Positions 28,874 through 37,060 of a stretch of DNA of 64,000 nt are shown here, piece by piece (positions within the stretch are counted from its first letter, which is position 1; each line of letters starts with the position of its first letter). The DNA comes from SG8-40 sp963792855 (lineage in GTDB: Bacteria > Pseudomonadota > Gammaproteobacteria > Burkholderiales > Eutrophovitaceae), in contig CAWBXZ010000005.1 of NCBI GenBank assembly GCA_963792855.1, forward strand, positions 186,001-250,000, in the 5' to 3' direction. The notes beneath the pieces are model-generated. The model searched no databases and was not told the origin of the DNA. It saw nothing but the letters and a program-made list of their open reading frames with translations. The position numbers were made by a program, and so were the translations under genes.

Positions 28874-30217
28874 ATGAGTGAAACAGCCGCAAGAGAACAA
28901 TGGAAGTCCAGTGCGGGTTTTGTGCTGGCAACGATCGGGTGTGCTGCAGGTCTTGGGAACATCTGGCGATTTTCCTATGTTGCAGGAGAGAATGGGGGCG
29001 GCGCGTTCCTGCTGATCTACGTGATGTGCGTCATGTTGCTCGGATTACCGCTGATGCTGGCGGAACTGAGCATCGGACGCCGCGCCCAGGCTGATGTCGT
29101 CTTGTCGTTTGGCGGCGAGAACATCAGGCGTGGCTGGCCGTTTGCCGGGTGGCTGATGGCGCTCGCATCGTTTGTCTTGCTGAGTTATTACGCCGTCATC
29201 GCGGGCTGGGCTTACAAGTATTTTGCTGCATATCTGATCGGAACGCCCTCTGGTATTGAGAGTGGAGGATTTGCTGCTTATTTTGGTTCATTCGTGGCGC
29301 ATCCGCTCGAGCCCCTGATGTGGCAATTTCTGGTGGTGGCTTCTACCGTGGCGGTTATCGTCGGCGGGGTCAAGCGCGGCATTGAGGGGATCAACAGGGT
29401 GCTCATGCCACTACTCGGCGCGATTGTCCTGGTGTTGGCCGGTTACGGGCTGTCGCTGGAGGGTGCCGGCGCCGGGATCGCTTTCCTGTTTCGGCCGGAC
29501 TGGTCTGCGTTTGCTCAACCATCCGTGTACCTCGCTGCGCTCGGGCAGGCATTCTTTTCACTCGGCATTGGTGCCGGGGCCTTGCTCACATATGGCAGCT
29601 ACACGGCAGAGGGGCAGAAACTCGCGCCGGCAGCACTCGGTGTCGTAGGGGGTGACACTTTGTTCGCGGTGATCGCGGGTGTCGCCATATTTCCTGCGGT
29701 ATTTGCGTTCGGTCTGGATCCGGCGCAGGGGCCAACGCTCGCTTTCGTAACGCTTCCGGAAGTGTTCAATGTCCTGCCAGCCGGACGTTTCTTCGCGATC
29801 GCTTTTTTCGTTCTTCTTGGTCTTGGGGCGCTCACTTCCGCCGTGTCGCTACTGGAGGTGCCTTGCGCAGTGTTGATGCGCAAGTTGCAGTGGACGCGCC
29901 AAAAGAGCGCGCTGCTGACCGGTGCCGCGGTATTTGCACTGGGCATTCCGTCATCCCTGGGTTTCGGATTGTTGCAGGGAATCGGAATGTTTGGTCTCGG
30001 AATACTTGAAAGTATCGATCGCATTGCATCCAGTGTGATTTTGCCAGTGGGCGGTTTGCTCGTCGCAATTTTCGTCGGCTGGAAATGGTCATATGCGGAC
30101 GCGGTGCGTACGGCCGGTCTGCAACGGGGTGTGGTCGGTTACGTCTGGCGCTTGTTGTTGCGCTACGTTGCACCGTTCTTGATTACGCTCATCCTCGCCG
30201 GGCTGGCGGCGGCGTGA
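28874..30217 (+). CDS. Sodium-dependent transporter, NSS/SNF family
   Basis: The 447-aa membrane protein has the first-helix signature of neurotransmitter:sodium symporters, AAGLGNIWRFSYVAGENGGG (residues about 18-38), and about 11 membrane helices, as in bacterial members such as MhsT. It imports an amino acid or related solute with sodium; the substrate cannot be read from sequence. The gene is divergent from the Lon-like gene, with 291 bp between them. The ribosome site is weak. Confidence 0.94.
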   Translation: MSETAAREQWKSSAGFVLATIGCAAGLGNIWRFSYVAGENGGGAFLLIYVMCVMLLGLPLMLAELSIGRRAQADVVLSFGGENIRRGWPFAGWLMALASFVLLSYYAVIAGWAYKYFAAYLIGTPSGIESGGFAAYFGSFVAHPLEPLMWQFLVVASTVAVIVGGVKRGIEGINRVLMPLLGAIVLVLAGYGLSLEGAGAGIAFLFRPDWSAFAQPSVYLAALGQAFFSLGIGAGALLTYGSYTAEGQKLAPAALGVVGGDTLFAVIAGVAIFPAVFAFGLDPAQGPTLAFVTLPEVFNVLPAGRFFAIAFFVLLGLGALTSAVSLLEVPCAVLMRKLQWTRQKSALLTGAAVFALGIPSSLGFGLLQGIGMFGLGILESIDRIASSVILPVGGLLVAIFVGWKWSYADAVRTAGLQRGVVGYVWRLLLRYVAPFLITLILAGLAAA

Positions 30218-30415
30218 TAGCGTGGACAGCTGCGCAGGGATGGCGGTTGCGCAGGGAACATGTAGAGTATTGGTTTGGTGCAGGGCGGATTGGCGCTGTC
30301 GGTGTGCAGTGCGATCCGGCGCCGGGAGCGCCTGTGGCAACGGTTAGCCGATCGAACAATTCTGAACGAAGAAACTTGCTTCGGATAAAAATGATACGAA
30401 CCAAAGAGGCGGTCC

Positions 30416-31984
30416 ATGGATCGTGACGGCAAAGCGCTGTCTGGCGCGCCGATAAGTCCGAGCGGCTCACCATCGCGATTTGCGGCGGACAGAGTGCAAC
30501 GCGGCGCGCAGGAATCTGGCGGTGCGATCCTGTTTGACTGCATTCGCAGGGTGGTCTCGTTGAATGCACCACTGTCGTTGAGCGCGGCCACCGCTGGCTT
30601 GCTTTTGCTCGCGGCGCTGCTGACACTGCCGGTTTTCGCGCAAACCCCATATCAGCGCCCGGCAGGAATCGCTGGTGACGACGAACCACTTATCGTCGCG
30701 GGATACCGGGCGCTGTTTACCTGCTCTGCGCATTTTGTTGCCGGTCGCTCGCTGGACGAAATAAGGAACGTCGAGCTGGTCGATGTCGAGGGGCTCGGTT
30801 ATCCCGATCCTGTGATTGATGCGCGCCGCCGGATCGTGACTGCGTCGGACGTTTCGGGGAAGATCGAACGGGTTGCCGCGTTTCGCGACACGATGGGATG
30901 CACGCTGCTGCCGCCACATTGGGGGATGAAGGATATTGTGCGCTTGCCTTACGTCGCCTATTTGCCACCACCGGATGTGTCGCAGCTGGCGTTTCCCGAA
31001 GGTGATGTTGTGGCGTTGCCGCGCGACGGGATCGATCCCCGCTATCTAACGCTGGGTAATGTGATCGCGCGCGCCTTTGACGGCAAGACCTACGGCAGCG
31101 AACCCGGCGTCGTGACGGCTTCCGTACTGGTCGCGCACCGGGGCAAGCTAATCGTCGAGCGCTATCGTCCCGGATTTTCCGGTCAAGCGGGCTATCGTAC
31201 CTGGTCGACGGCGAAAAGCATTTCCGCTGCGCTGATCGGTATCGCTTATGGCAAGGGCCTGCTCGACATCAACGATCCGGTTAGCGTTCCGGAATGGTCG
31301 TTTGCGGGCGATCCGCGCCGGAAAATCACCTATAAGCATTTACTGTGGATGTCGAGCGGATTGTTCAGTGGCGGGTCGAATACCAACGCAATCTATTTTG
31401 GCGGTCAGGACGTCATCAGTGCGGCCGCCACCACCATGCTGGAAGCCGAGCCGGGCTCGCGCTGGCAATACGCAAACAATGACACCTTGCTGTTGTTGCG
31501 TGCCTTGCGTGACCGGCTTGGCAGCGATCTCGAGTATCTGCGCTTCCCGTACGATGAGTTGCTGCACCCGCTGGGCATGTACCACACGCGCATGGAAACC
31601 GATTACCTTGGCAATTTCATCGGATCGAGCCAGACCTACACCACCGCGCGCGACCTGATGCGTTTCGGACTGTTTCTGGCCAACGATGGTGTCTGGCACG
31701 GCAGGCGAATACTGCCGGAGGACTGGTTGCGATTCTCAGTCACTCCGGCCCCGACCCGGCCACCGCAATCCGGTGAGTGGGGCTATGGCGCGCAGTTCTG
31801 GCTGCTGGATCAGATGCCGGGCGTGCCCGACGGCACTTACACAACGGCTGGCAACAAAGGGCAATATGTCACGGTAGTGCCAAAGCACGATCTGGTTATC
31901 GTTCGCACCGGCGTCGATCCTCAGGGCAAGCGTTTCTCGCAACACGCACTGGTCGCTGATGTGGTCAGCGCACTGAGCGAATAG
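30416..31984 (+). CDS. Beta-lactamase-fold serine hydrolase (class C-like)
   Basis: The 522-aa protein has an N-terminal membrane segment or signal (about residues 52-75, ending PVFAQ) after a long hydrophilic start. The catalytic domain carries the motifs of the beta-lactamase/transpeptidase fold: S264-x-x-K267 in WSTAKS, Y352-A-N354 in QYANND, and a NKG triad (480-482) in place of KTG. Relatives include esterases, D-aminopeptidases and 6-aminohexanoate-dimer hydrolases. GAGG lies upstream of the ATG; a shorter GTG start at 30551 would give a more normal signal peptide. It probably acts in the periplasm. Confidence 0.88.
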   Translation: MDRDGKALSGAPISPSGSPSRFAADRVQRGAQESGGAILFDCIRRVVSLNAPLSLSAATAGLLLLAALLTLPVFAQTPYQRPAGIAGDDEPLIVAGYRALFTCSAHFVAGRSLDEIRNVELVDVEGLGYPDPVIDARRRIVTASDVSGKIERVAAFRDTMGCTLLPPHWGMKDIVRLPYVAYLPPPDVSQLAFPEGDVVALPRDGIDPRYLTLGNVIARAFDGKTYGSEPGVVTASVLVAHRGKLIVERYRPGFSGQAGYRTWSTAKSISAALIGIAYGKGLLDINDPVSVPEWSFAGDPRRKITYKHLLWMSSGLFSGGSNTNAIYFGGQDVISAAATTMLEAEPGSRWQYANNDTLLLLRALRDRLGSDLEYLRFPYDELLHPLGMYHTRMETDYLGNFIGSSQTYTTARDLMRFGLFLANDGVWHGRRILPEDWLRFSVTPAPTRPPQSGEWGYGAQFWLLDQMPGVPDGTYTTAGNKGQYVTVVPKHDLVIVRTGVDPQGKRFSQHALVADVVSALSE

Positions 31985-32015
31985 CCTTGGCCGCCAGGAC
32001 CTTGTGCGCAAGCCG

Positions 32016-32807
32016 TCAGTACGGTCCTGCCGCCTTGCCGGCACCTGTTTCCAGGCCTCGCAATTCGGCAACCGCTTGCTTCGCTGCCGCGGCCAGCAAT
32101 GCATTGTCGGCGAGCATGGTGATGAACTGGTAGCCATAACCGATCATTTCATTCGCCATCTTTGTCGAGCCGCAATGAATTCCGGCAAACACGTTATGCC
32201 GCTTCGCGGCCTCGGCGATCACCTTGATTACATCGACGACCGCGTCCTCGGGCGGGAAGCCGGGACGGCAGCCGATCGACAATGCAAGGTCGGATGGTCC
32301 TACGTAGATCGCATCAAGACCCGGAACACTGAGAATGTCGTCGATGTTGTCCACCGCCTGTTGCGTTTCGATCATCGCCATGGTGAGTACGGTTTCGTTG
32401 GCGTGCTGCCAGTAATCCGCGCCCGCATACCAGGTCGCGCGTACCGGGCCGAAACTGCGATACCCCGCAGGGGCGTAACGGCACGCACCGACAAAGGCTT
32501 CGCACTCGGCGCGTGAATTGATCATCGGGCAAACGATGCCATAGGCGCCGGCATCGAGCAGCTTCATGATGATGCCGGGCTCGAGCCACGGTACCCGTGC
32601 CAGTGGCACCGTCGGCGTGGTCGTAATGGCCTGGAACATCGCGACAGCATTCTGATAATCGACCAGACCGTGCTGGAGATCGACCGTCAGGGAATCCCAG
32701 TTGGCCTGTGCCATGTTCTCGGCGGCGACCGAACTGGGAATGCCGAGCCAACCATTGATGACCGTTCCGCCTTGTTCAAGGATGGTCCTGACCTCGTTTT
32801 GCTTCAT
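32016..32807 (-). CDS. HpcH/HpaI aldolase family protein
   Basis: The 263-aa protein has the HpcH/HpaI barrel pattern: WLGIPSSVAAENMAQANWDSLTVDLQHGLVDY at the start (about residues 20-52), PLARVPWLEPGIIMKLLDAGAYGIVCPMINS, and the C-terminal DAIYVGPSDLALSIG (about 168-182). These class II aldolases use a divalent metal to cleave or form 2-keto-3-deoxy or 4-hydroxy-2-oxo acids, yielding pyruvate. The gene is convergent with the serine hydrolase. The physiological substrate is unknown. Confidence 0.93.
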   Translation of the reverse strand: MKQNEVRTILEQGGTVINGWLGIPSSVAAENMAQANWDSLTVDLQHGLVDYQNAVAMFQAITTTPTVPLARVPWLEPGIIMKLLDAGAYGIVCPMINSRAECEAFVGACRYAPAGYRSFGPVRATWYAGADYWQHANETVLTMAMIETQQAVDNIDDILSVPGLDAIYVGPSDLALSIGCRPGFPPEDAVVDVIKVIAEAAKRHNVFAGIHCGSTKMANEMIGYGYQFITMLADNALLAAAAKQAVAELRGLETGAGKAAGPY

Positions 32808-33192
32808 GTTCGTTCTCGCGGTCTGTTGGTAATGCCCCGGATCATACAGCCGCTGTTGCGAATTTGCTGAGAGGGTGCGCCTGTGCCGGTCGCGTTTTTC
32901 AGGTCTGGCGGTTATCGGGAGGGCAGGCGCTTGCCCCGGTTGCGTGTATCAGGAGATGTATTTCACGCGTTGGCCGGATCGGCGGCACGCGACAGACTTG
33001 CAGGTGCCAACGAATCAACCAGGCGTTGCGCAAGCTTGAGAGTGCCGGAAAATGGTTGCGCCGACCGGGTGGAGCGCGCAATCATGATGCTGTCGATGAT
33101 CCGGCAAACCGGACGGTGAACATGGGTCTGGCAATATTGACATTGGGGATATGGCAATGGCGGCGCTGCAATACGCGCCCGGGAAGCAGGGC
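32808..33192. other. Divergent intergenic region, aldolase/Ldh
   Basis: These 385 bp lie between the divergent HpcH-type aldolase and Ldh-family genes. A TTGACA (33137-33142) lacks a matching -10 at the right distance. No credible gene was found. The end overlaps an alternative upstream start (33151) of the dehydrogenase. Confidence 0.4.
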
Positions 33193-34281
33193 ATGAGCGA
33201 TGTTTTGTTGGATGCGACGAATTTGCGCGATTTTGTCGCCCGTATTTTTGTCAAGGCCGGATGTTCGAAATCGGAATCGGAACTGGTTGGTCGATTGTTG
33301 GTGGAATCGAATCTTGCCGGGCACGACAGCCATGGTGTGATCCGTGTGCCACGCTACGTCAGCATGCTGCGAGAGGAGTTGATTTTCGCAGATCGTACGG
33401 TCGAATTGCTGGTGGATACGCCGTCGCTCGCGGTGGTCGACGGGAAATACGGTCTCGGGCAGACCGTGGCGTTTCAGGCGACGCAGATCGGCATCAAGAA
33501 GTGCCGTGAGTCCGGTTTGTCTGCGGTGGCGATGCGCAACTCCGGACACATCGGGCGTGTCGCCGACTGGGCGGAAATGGCTGGCAAAGAAGGTTTCGTG
33601 TCGGTGCACTTTGTCAACGCGGCGGGTAGCGTGCTGGTTGCGCCCTTCGGCAGTTCCGAGCGGCGCTTTTCCACCGCACCGTATTGTGTCGGGGTTCCGG
33701 TCCCCGGCGCACCACCACTGATACTGGATTTTGCGACTTCTATCGTTGCAGAAGGCAAGGTGCTGGTCGCAAGCCAGGGCGGCAAACAACTGCGCCCCGA
33801 TGCGCTGGTCGGGCCCGACGGCAATACCGGTAACGATCCGCATTTGCTCTACGGCGACTTCGAACCCGCCGGGCTGCGTGATCCGCGCGTCGGCCCCGGC
33901 GCCATCCGCACCTTCGGCGAGCACAAAGGCTCGGGACTGGCAATGATGTGCGAGATGCTGGGCGGTGCTCTTACCGGTAACGGTTGCACCGAGTGGGGGA
34001 GGCGGTTTAGCAATGGCATGTTCTCGTTTTACGTAGATCCGGCGCGTATCGATCCGGAGCAGCTATTTCCTCGCGAAGTCAGCCGTTATGTCGATTTTGT
34101 CAAACAGGCCAGGCCGCTGGTCCCGGGCACCCCACCGATGGTGCCCGGTGAACCGGAGGCGCGTTGCCGTGTGCAGCGGCTCAGAGACGGCGTGCCGTTG
34201 GCGTCGAACACTTGGGCGGCGATTACGGAAACCGCGGCCTCAGTTGGCGTCGATGACGTGCCTGCGGCCAAATCGCAATAA
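33193..34281 (+). CDS. Ldh family NAD(P)-dependent oxidoreductase (malate/L-lactate type)
   Basis: Starting at 33193 gives a 362-aa protein of family length; the in-frame ATG at 33151 would add 14 residues. Family segments are ESNLAGHDSHGVIRVPRYV near the N-terminus with the conserved His, ALRNSGHIGR-like MRNSGHIGRVADWAEMA, and HKGSGLAMMCEMLGGALTG near residue 240-260. The Ldh_2 family reduces or oxidises 2-keto/2-hydroxy acids such as malate, sulfolactate, ureidoglycolate and 2,3-diketogulonate. Divergence from a 2-keto-acid aldolase gene suggests related substrates, but this is inference. Confidence 0.9.
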   Translation: MSDVLLDATNLRDFVARIFVKAGCSKSESELVGRLLVESNLAGHDSHGVIRVPRYVSMLREELIFADRTVELLVDTPSLAVVDGKYGLGQTVAFQATQIGIKKCRESGLSAVAMRNSGHIGRVADWAEMAGKEGFVSVHFVNAAGSVLVAPFGSSERRFSTAPYCVGVPVPGAPPLILDFATSIVAEGKVLVASQGGKQLRPDALVGPDGNTGNDPHLLYGDFEPAGLRDPRVGPGAIRTFGEHKGSGLAMMCEMLGGALTGNGCTEWGRRFSNGMFSFYVDPARIDPEQLFPREVSRYVDFVKQARPLVPGTPPMVPGEPEARCRVQRLRDGVPLASNTWAAITETAASVGVDDVPAAKSQ

Positions 34282-34315
34282 ACAAAAGCAAGAAGCTGTA
34301 TGTCGTCTGCAGCGA

Positions 34316-34343
34316 TTTACACGGCAGCAGTGTCTGCTACACT
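34316..34343 (+). promoter_or_regulatory. Sigma-70-like promoter for the 25-aa peptide gene
   Basis: The -35 hexamer TTTACA (34316-34321) and the -10 TACACT (34338-34343) are separated by 16 bp. They predict a transcript start near 34350 and a leader of about 27 nt carrying the strong ribosome site. Confidence 0.55.
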
Positions 34344-34361
34344 AAACGCTTGGCAACTTTG

Positions 34362-34375
34362 AAAGGAGGTGATCC
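34362..34375 (+). promoter_or_regulatory. Near-perfect extended Shine-Dalgarno
   Basis: The sequence aaaggaggtgatcc is complementary to essentially the whole 3' tail of 16S rRNA, much longer than ordinary sites. It lies 7 nt (from GGAGG) before the GTG at 34377. Confidence 0.8.
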
Positions 34376-34376
34376 A

Positions 34377-34454
34377 GTGCGAGTCAAACAAGGCAGTGCC
34401 GGCCGGCAATACTTTGAGACCGGATCATTTTCAACGGTTAAGGAGTTTGGCTAG
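34377..34454 (+). CDS. 25-aa peptide of unknown function
   Basis: The 25-codon frame starts with GTG and ends with TAG; the product begins MRVKQGSAGRQYF and ends TVKEFG. It is too short for ordinary gene finders, but it has everything a gene needs: a promoter, an exceptionally long ribosome site at ideal spacing, and its own terminator 34 nt after the stop. The peptide is soluble, mildly basic at the N-terminus, and has no signal or membrane helix. I do not recognise it. It could be a regulatory microprotein, a leader peptide, or a modified-peptide precursor, although no maturation enzymes are adjacent. Confidence 0.6.
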   Translation: MRVKQGSAGRQYFETGSFSTVKEFG

Positions 34455-34487
34455 CGTGACGGCCTAATTGCCTGTACTGCAGTAATC

Positions 34488-34525
34488 GCGCCCCGGAAGC
34501 GAAAGCCCCGGGGCGCTTCGTTTTT
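34488..34525 (+). terminator. Rho-independent terminator of the 25-aa peptide gene
   Basis: A 9-bp stem, gcgccccgg (34488-34496) with ccggggcgc (34508-34516), is followed by ttcgttttt. It separates the small gene from the downstream VWA gene. Confidence 0.85.
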
Positions 34526-34669
34526 CAGGAGCGGCTCGCCCGCTCGCGCGTCTTACCGGCGACCCTGCAAGTATGCCAGGCGTTTTTTTGCGGTTGTTTA
34601 ACCCCTACTTCGGTGCGCCGGCGTTCATAGGAGTCAGAACACGGTTCTTGACCCCTGAAGGAGAACGCC

Positions 34670-36502
34670 ATGCGCAAACGCAAGCAAGTCATGCTGGCTG
34701 TTGCCGTCATTGCCACGGTAACGGCTTGCACGACTGACTCAATTACTCCGGTTGCTCCCGTAGAGCCGGAACAAGTGACACGGAGCACCGAACCTGCACC
34801 ACCGCTATTACCGGAGCGCGTTGACCGCCCTGCCGAGACGAGCAAGCAGGTGCGGACCGAACAAAAGCGCGAAGCCGACACAATGTCGTCCGGGGATGCG
34901 GACATTGCGCTGGCCGAGGCCGTCGCGCCGGCCGCCGCAGGCAGGCTGCCACAGTCACAGCCAGCGACCCCGGGCAAGCGCAAAGAACAGCACTTTGCCA
35001 ATGGAGGTAGTGCAGCGGCCATAACTCTCGACGCGATCCGCGCGCCGAGTGAAGGGCTGTATCGCGAGAACTACGCACATCTCGATGACAACCCGTTAAA
35101 GCGCGTGACCGAGCATCCGGTTTCGACCTTCAGCGTCGATGTCGATACCGGCGCCTACAGCAATACGCGACGCATGCTCAACGCCGGCCGCTTGCCGGTG
35201 CAGGACGCGGTGCGCGTCGAAGAGTTCATCAATTACTTCGGCTACGACTACCCGGCACCGACGAGCCGGTCGCGGCCATTCAACATCATCACCGAATTGG
35301 GACCGAACCCGTGGAATGCCCGCACCAAGTTGCTGCAAATTGGCCTGAAAGGCTACGAAGTGCCGAAGTCGCAGATTCCCGCTTCCAACCTGGTGTTTCT
35401 GATCGACGTGTCGGGATCGATGCGCTCTGACGACAAGATCGGACTGTTGAAGACCTCTCTGGAACTCCTGACACGCGAGCTGCGTGAACAGGATCGCATT
35501 TCCATCGTCGTCTACGCCGGCGCATCGGGTGTGGTCCTCGAACCCGTGTCGGGCACGGAAAAAGGCAGGATCATCGCGGCGTTGAATTCGCTCAGCGCGG
35601 GTGGTTCCACCAACGGCGCGGCTGGCATCCGCCTCGCCTACGCCATGGCCGAACAGGCGTTCGTCGAGGGCGGCATCAACCGCGTGCTGCTTGCGACTGA
35701 CGGTGATTTCAATGTTGGCACGACCAGTTTCGAAGCGCTCAAGGATCTGATCGAGGAAAAACGCGAAACCGGTATTTCGCTGACCACACTCGGCTTTGGC
35801 ACCGGCAACTATAACGATCACCTCATGGAGCAGCTGGCTGATGCCGGCAATGGAAACTATGCCTACATCGATACGCTCAACGAAGCACGCAAGGTGCTGG
35901 TCGAGCAGATGTCTGCAACGCTGCAGACGATTGCCAAGGACGTGAAAATCCAGATCGAGTTCAACCCGCAACTCGTCGCGGAGTACCGCCTCGTTGGATA
36001 CGAGAACCGCGTGCTGGCGCGTGAGGATTTCAACAATGACAAGGTCGATGCCGGAGAAATCGGCGCTGGACATACCGTAACGGCAATATACGAAGTGGCG
36101 CTTGCCGGCAGCGATGGCGAGCGTGTGGAGCCGCTCCGCTATCAGAGCCGGCAAAGCGCCTCGGTCGAGCAAGGCGACGAGCTTGCTTTCCTGCGCCTGC
36201 GCTACAAGGCGCCTGACGGTGAAACCAGCAAACTGATTGAGCAACCGGTCCGCAAGGCCGATCTCAGACGCGAATTGGGACAGACCAGTGCCGATTTCCG
36301 GTTCGCTGCTGCGGTCGCCGGTTTTGGCCAGCTGCTGCGCGGCGGCAAGTACATGGAATCGTTCGGTTACGAGGACGTGCGAACGCTCGCCAATAGCGCA
36401 CGTGCTGCTGATCCCTTTGGTTACCGTGGCGAGTTCGTCGCGCTGGTGAATCTCGCGCAGTCGGTGTCGGGTCAGCCCAACACCGCGCAGGTGACGCAAT
36501 AA
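34670..36502 (+). CDS. VWA-domain lipoprotein with DUF3520 tail
   Basis: The 610-aa protein has a lipoprotein signal peptide with lipobox VTAC (C20), followed by a Pro/Glu-rich linker. A VWF_A-like N-terminal region (about 120-220: VSTFSVDVDTGAYSNTRRMLN) precedes the VWA domain with its MIDAS motif DVSGSM (about 244-249) and the second Asp in DGDFNVG. A C-terminal DUF3520 region (about 430-600) ends with GGKYMESFGYEDVRTLA. It is a YfbK-type protein anchored in the outer or inner membrane, probably binding partner proteins through a metal ion. GAAGGAGA lies upstream of the ATG. A terminator follows. Confidence 0.93.
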   Translation: MRKRKQVMLAVAVIATVTACTTDSITPVAPVEPEQVTRSTEPAPPLLPERVDRPAETSKQVRTEQKREADTMSSGDADIALAEAVAPAAAGRLPQSQPATPGKRKEQHFANGGSAAAITLDAIRAPSEGLYRENYAHLDDNPLKRVTEHPVSTFSVDVDTGAYSNTRRMLNAGRLPVQDAVRVEEFINYFGYDYPAPTSRSRPFNIITELGPNPWNARTKLLQIGLKGYEVPKSQIPASNLVFLIDVSGSMRSDDKIGLLKTSLELLTRELREQDRISIVVYAGASGVVLEPVSGTEKGRIIAALNSLSAGGSTNGAAGIRLAYAMAEQAFVEGGINRVLLATDGDFNVGTTSFEALKDLIEEKRETGISLTTLGFGTGNYNDHLMEQLADAGNGNYAYIDTLNEARKVLVEQMSATLQTIAKDVKIQIEFNPQLVAEYRLVGYENRVLAREDFNNDKVDAGEIGAGHTVTAIYEVALAGSDGERVEPLRYQSRQSASVEQGDELAFLRLRYKAPDGETSKLIEQPVRKADLRRELGQTSADFRFAAAVAGFGQLLRGGKYMESFGYEDVRTLANSARAADPFGYRGEFVALVNLAQSVSGQPNTAQVTQ

Positions 36503-36550
36503 ACCGAGCTGGTTTGCAGGGTGGGTCCTGCATGGGCCAGCCACACGCCG

Positions 36551-36581
36551 GCGCCCGCCGCATGATGCGACGGGCGCTTTT
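36551..36581 (+). terminator. Rho-independent terminator after the VWA gene
   Basis: The stem gcgcccg/cgggcgc, extended by inner cgcat/atgcg pairing, is followed by TTTT. Confidence 0.8.
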
Positions 36582-36686
36582 CAATGGGGGGCGAGTAGAC
36601 GACAATACGCCGCGTCTGATGGCCCAGGCCACGGTTTGGTGCGCCGGGCACCGCCAACACCAGCAAATTCATGGAGGTACCTGCGC

Positions 36687-36980
36687 ATGAGGGGGGAACG
36701 AAAACAGACCAGAGGCATCCTATCGCTGGGTACGCTATTGCGTGTGAATGCCGTGTCGGGCTTTGCGATCGGTGTGATGTTCGGTGTGTTTGCCGGTGTT
36801 GTCAGCTTTCTGGTGCACCGGAACCTGGTCGAGATGGGCTTGTTTGTTGTGATCGTGCCGCCGGTCACGGCGTTTGCACTCACGATGATCACGCTGATTG
36901 GACATCCCCTGTACACGATGCTGGCTCGTACCCGTTTTCCGGGCCTCGAAAGAATTGCCTACGAAGCCTCTCTGGATTAG
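36687..36980 (+). CDS. Small membrane protein with two helices
   Basis: The ATG at 36687, with GGAGG 9 nt upstream, gives 97 aa; an upstream GTG at 36636 has no site. Two hydrophobic segments (about residues 20-42 and 50-70, AIGVMFGVFAGVVSFLV and LFVVIVPPVTAFALTMITLIG) make it an integral inner-membrane protein. The start is basic (MRGERKQTRG). I do not recognise the family. It lies between the VWA gene and the arylsulfatase on the same strand, but behind a terminator. Confidence 0.6.
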   Translation: MRGERKQTRGILSLGTLLRVNAVSGFAIGVMFGVFAGVVSFLVHRNLVEMGLFVVIVPPVTAFALTMITLIGHPLYTMLARTRFPGLERIAYEASLD

Positions 36981-37060
36981 CTTGTGGCCAGGAGCAACAT
37001 TGCAGTTTCGTGGGGAAATCTGCAATCTGGCTTGACCGTTCGACGTAAAAAGGAGAAAGC

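Noticed and set aside
33137..33165. TTGACA as promoter for the Ldh-family gene
   Set aside because: No -10 element is present at 15-19 bp.
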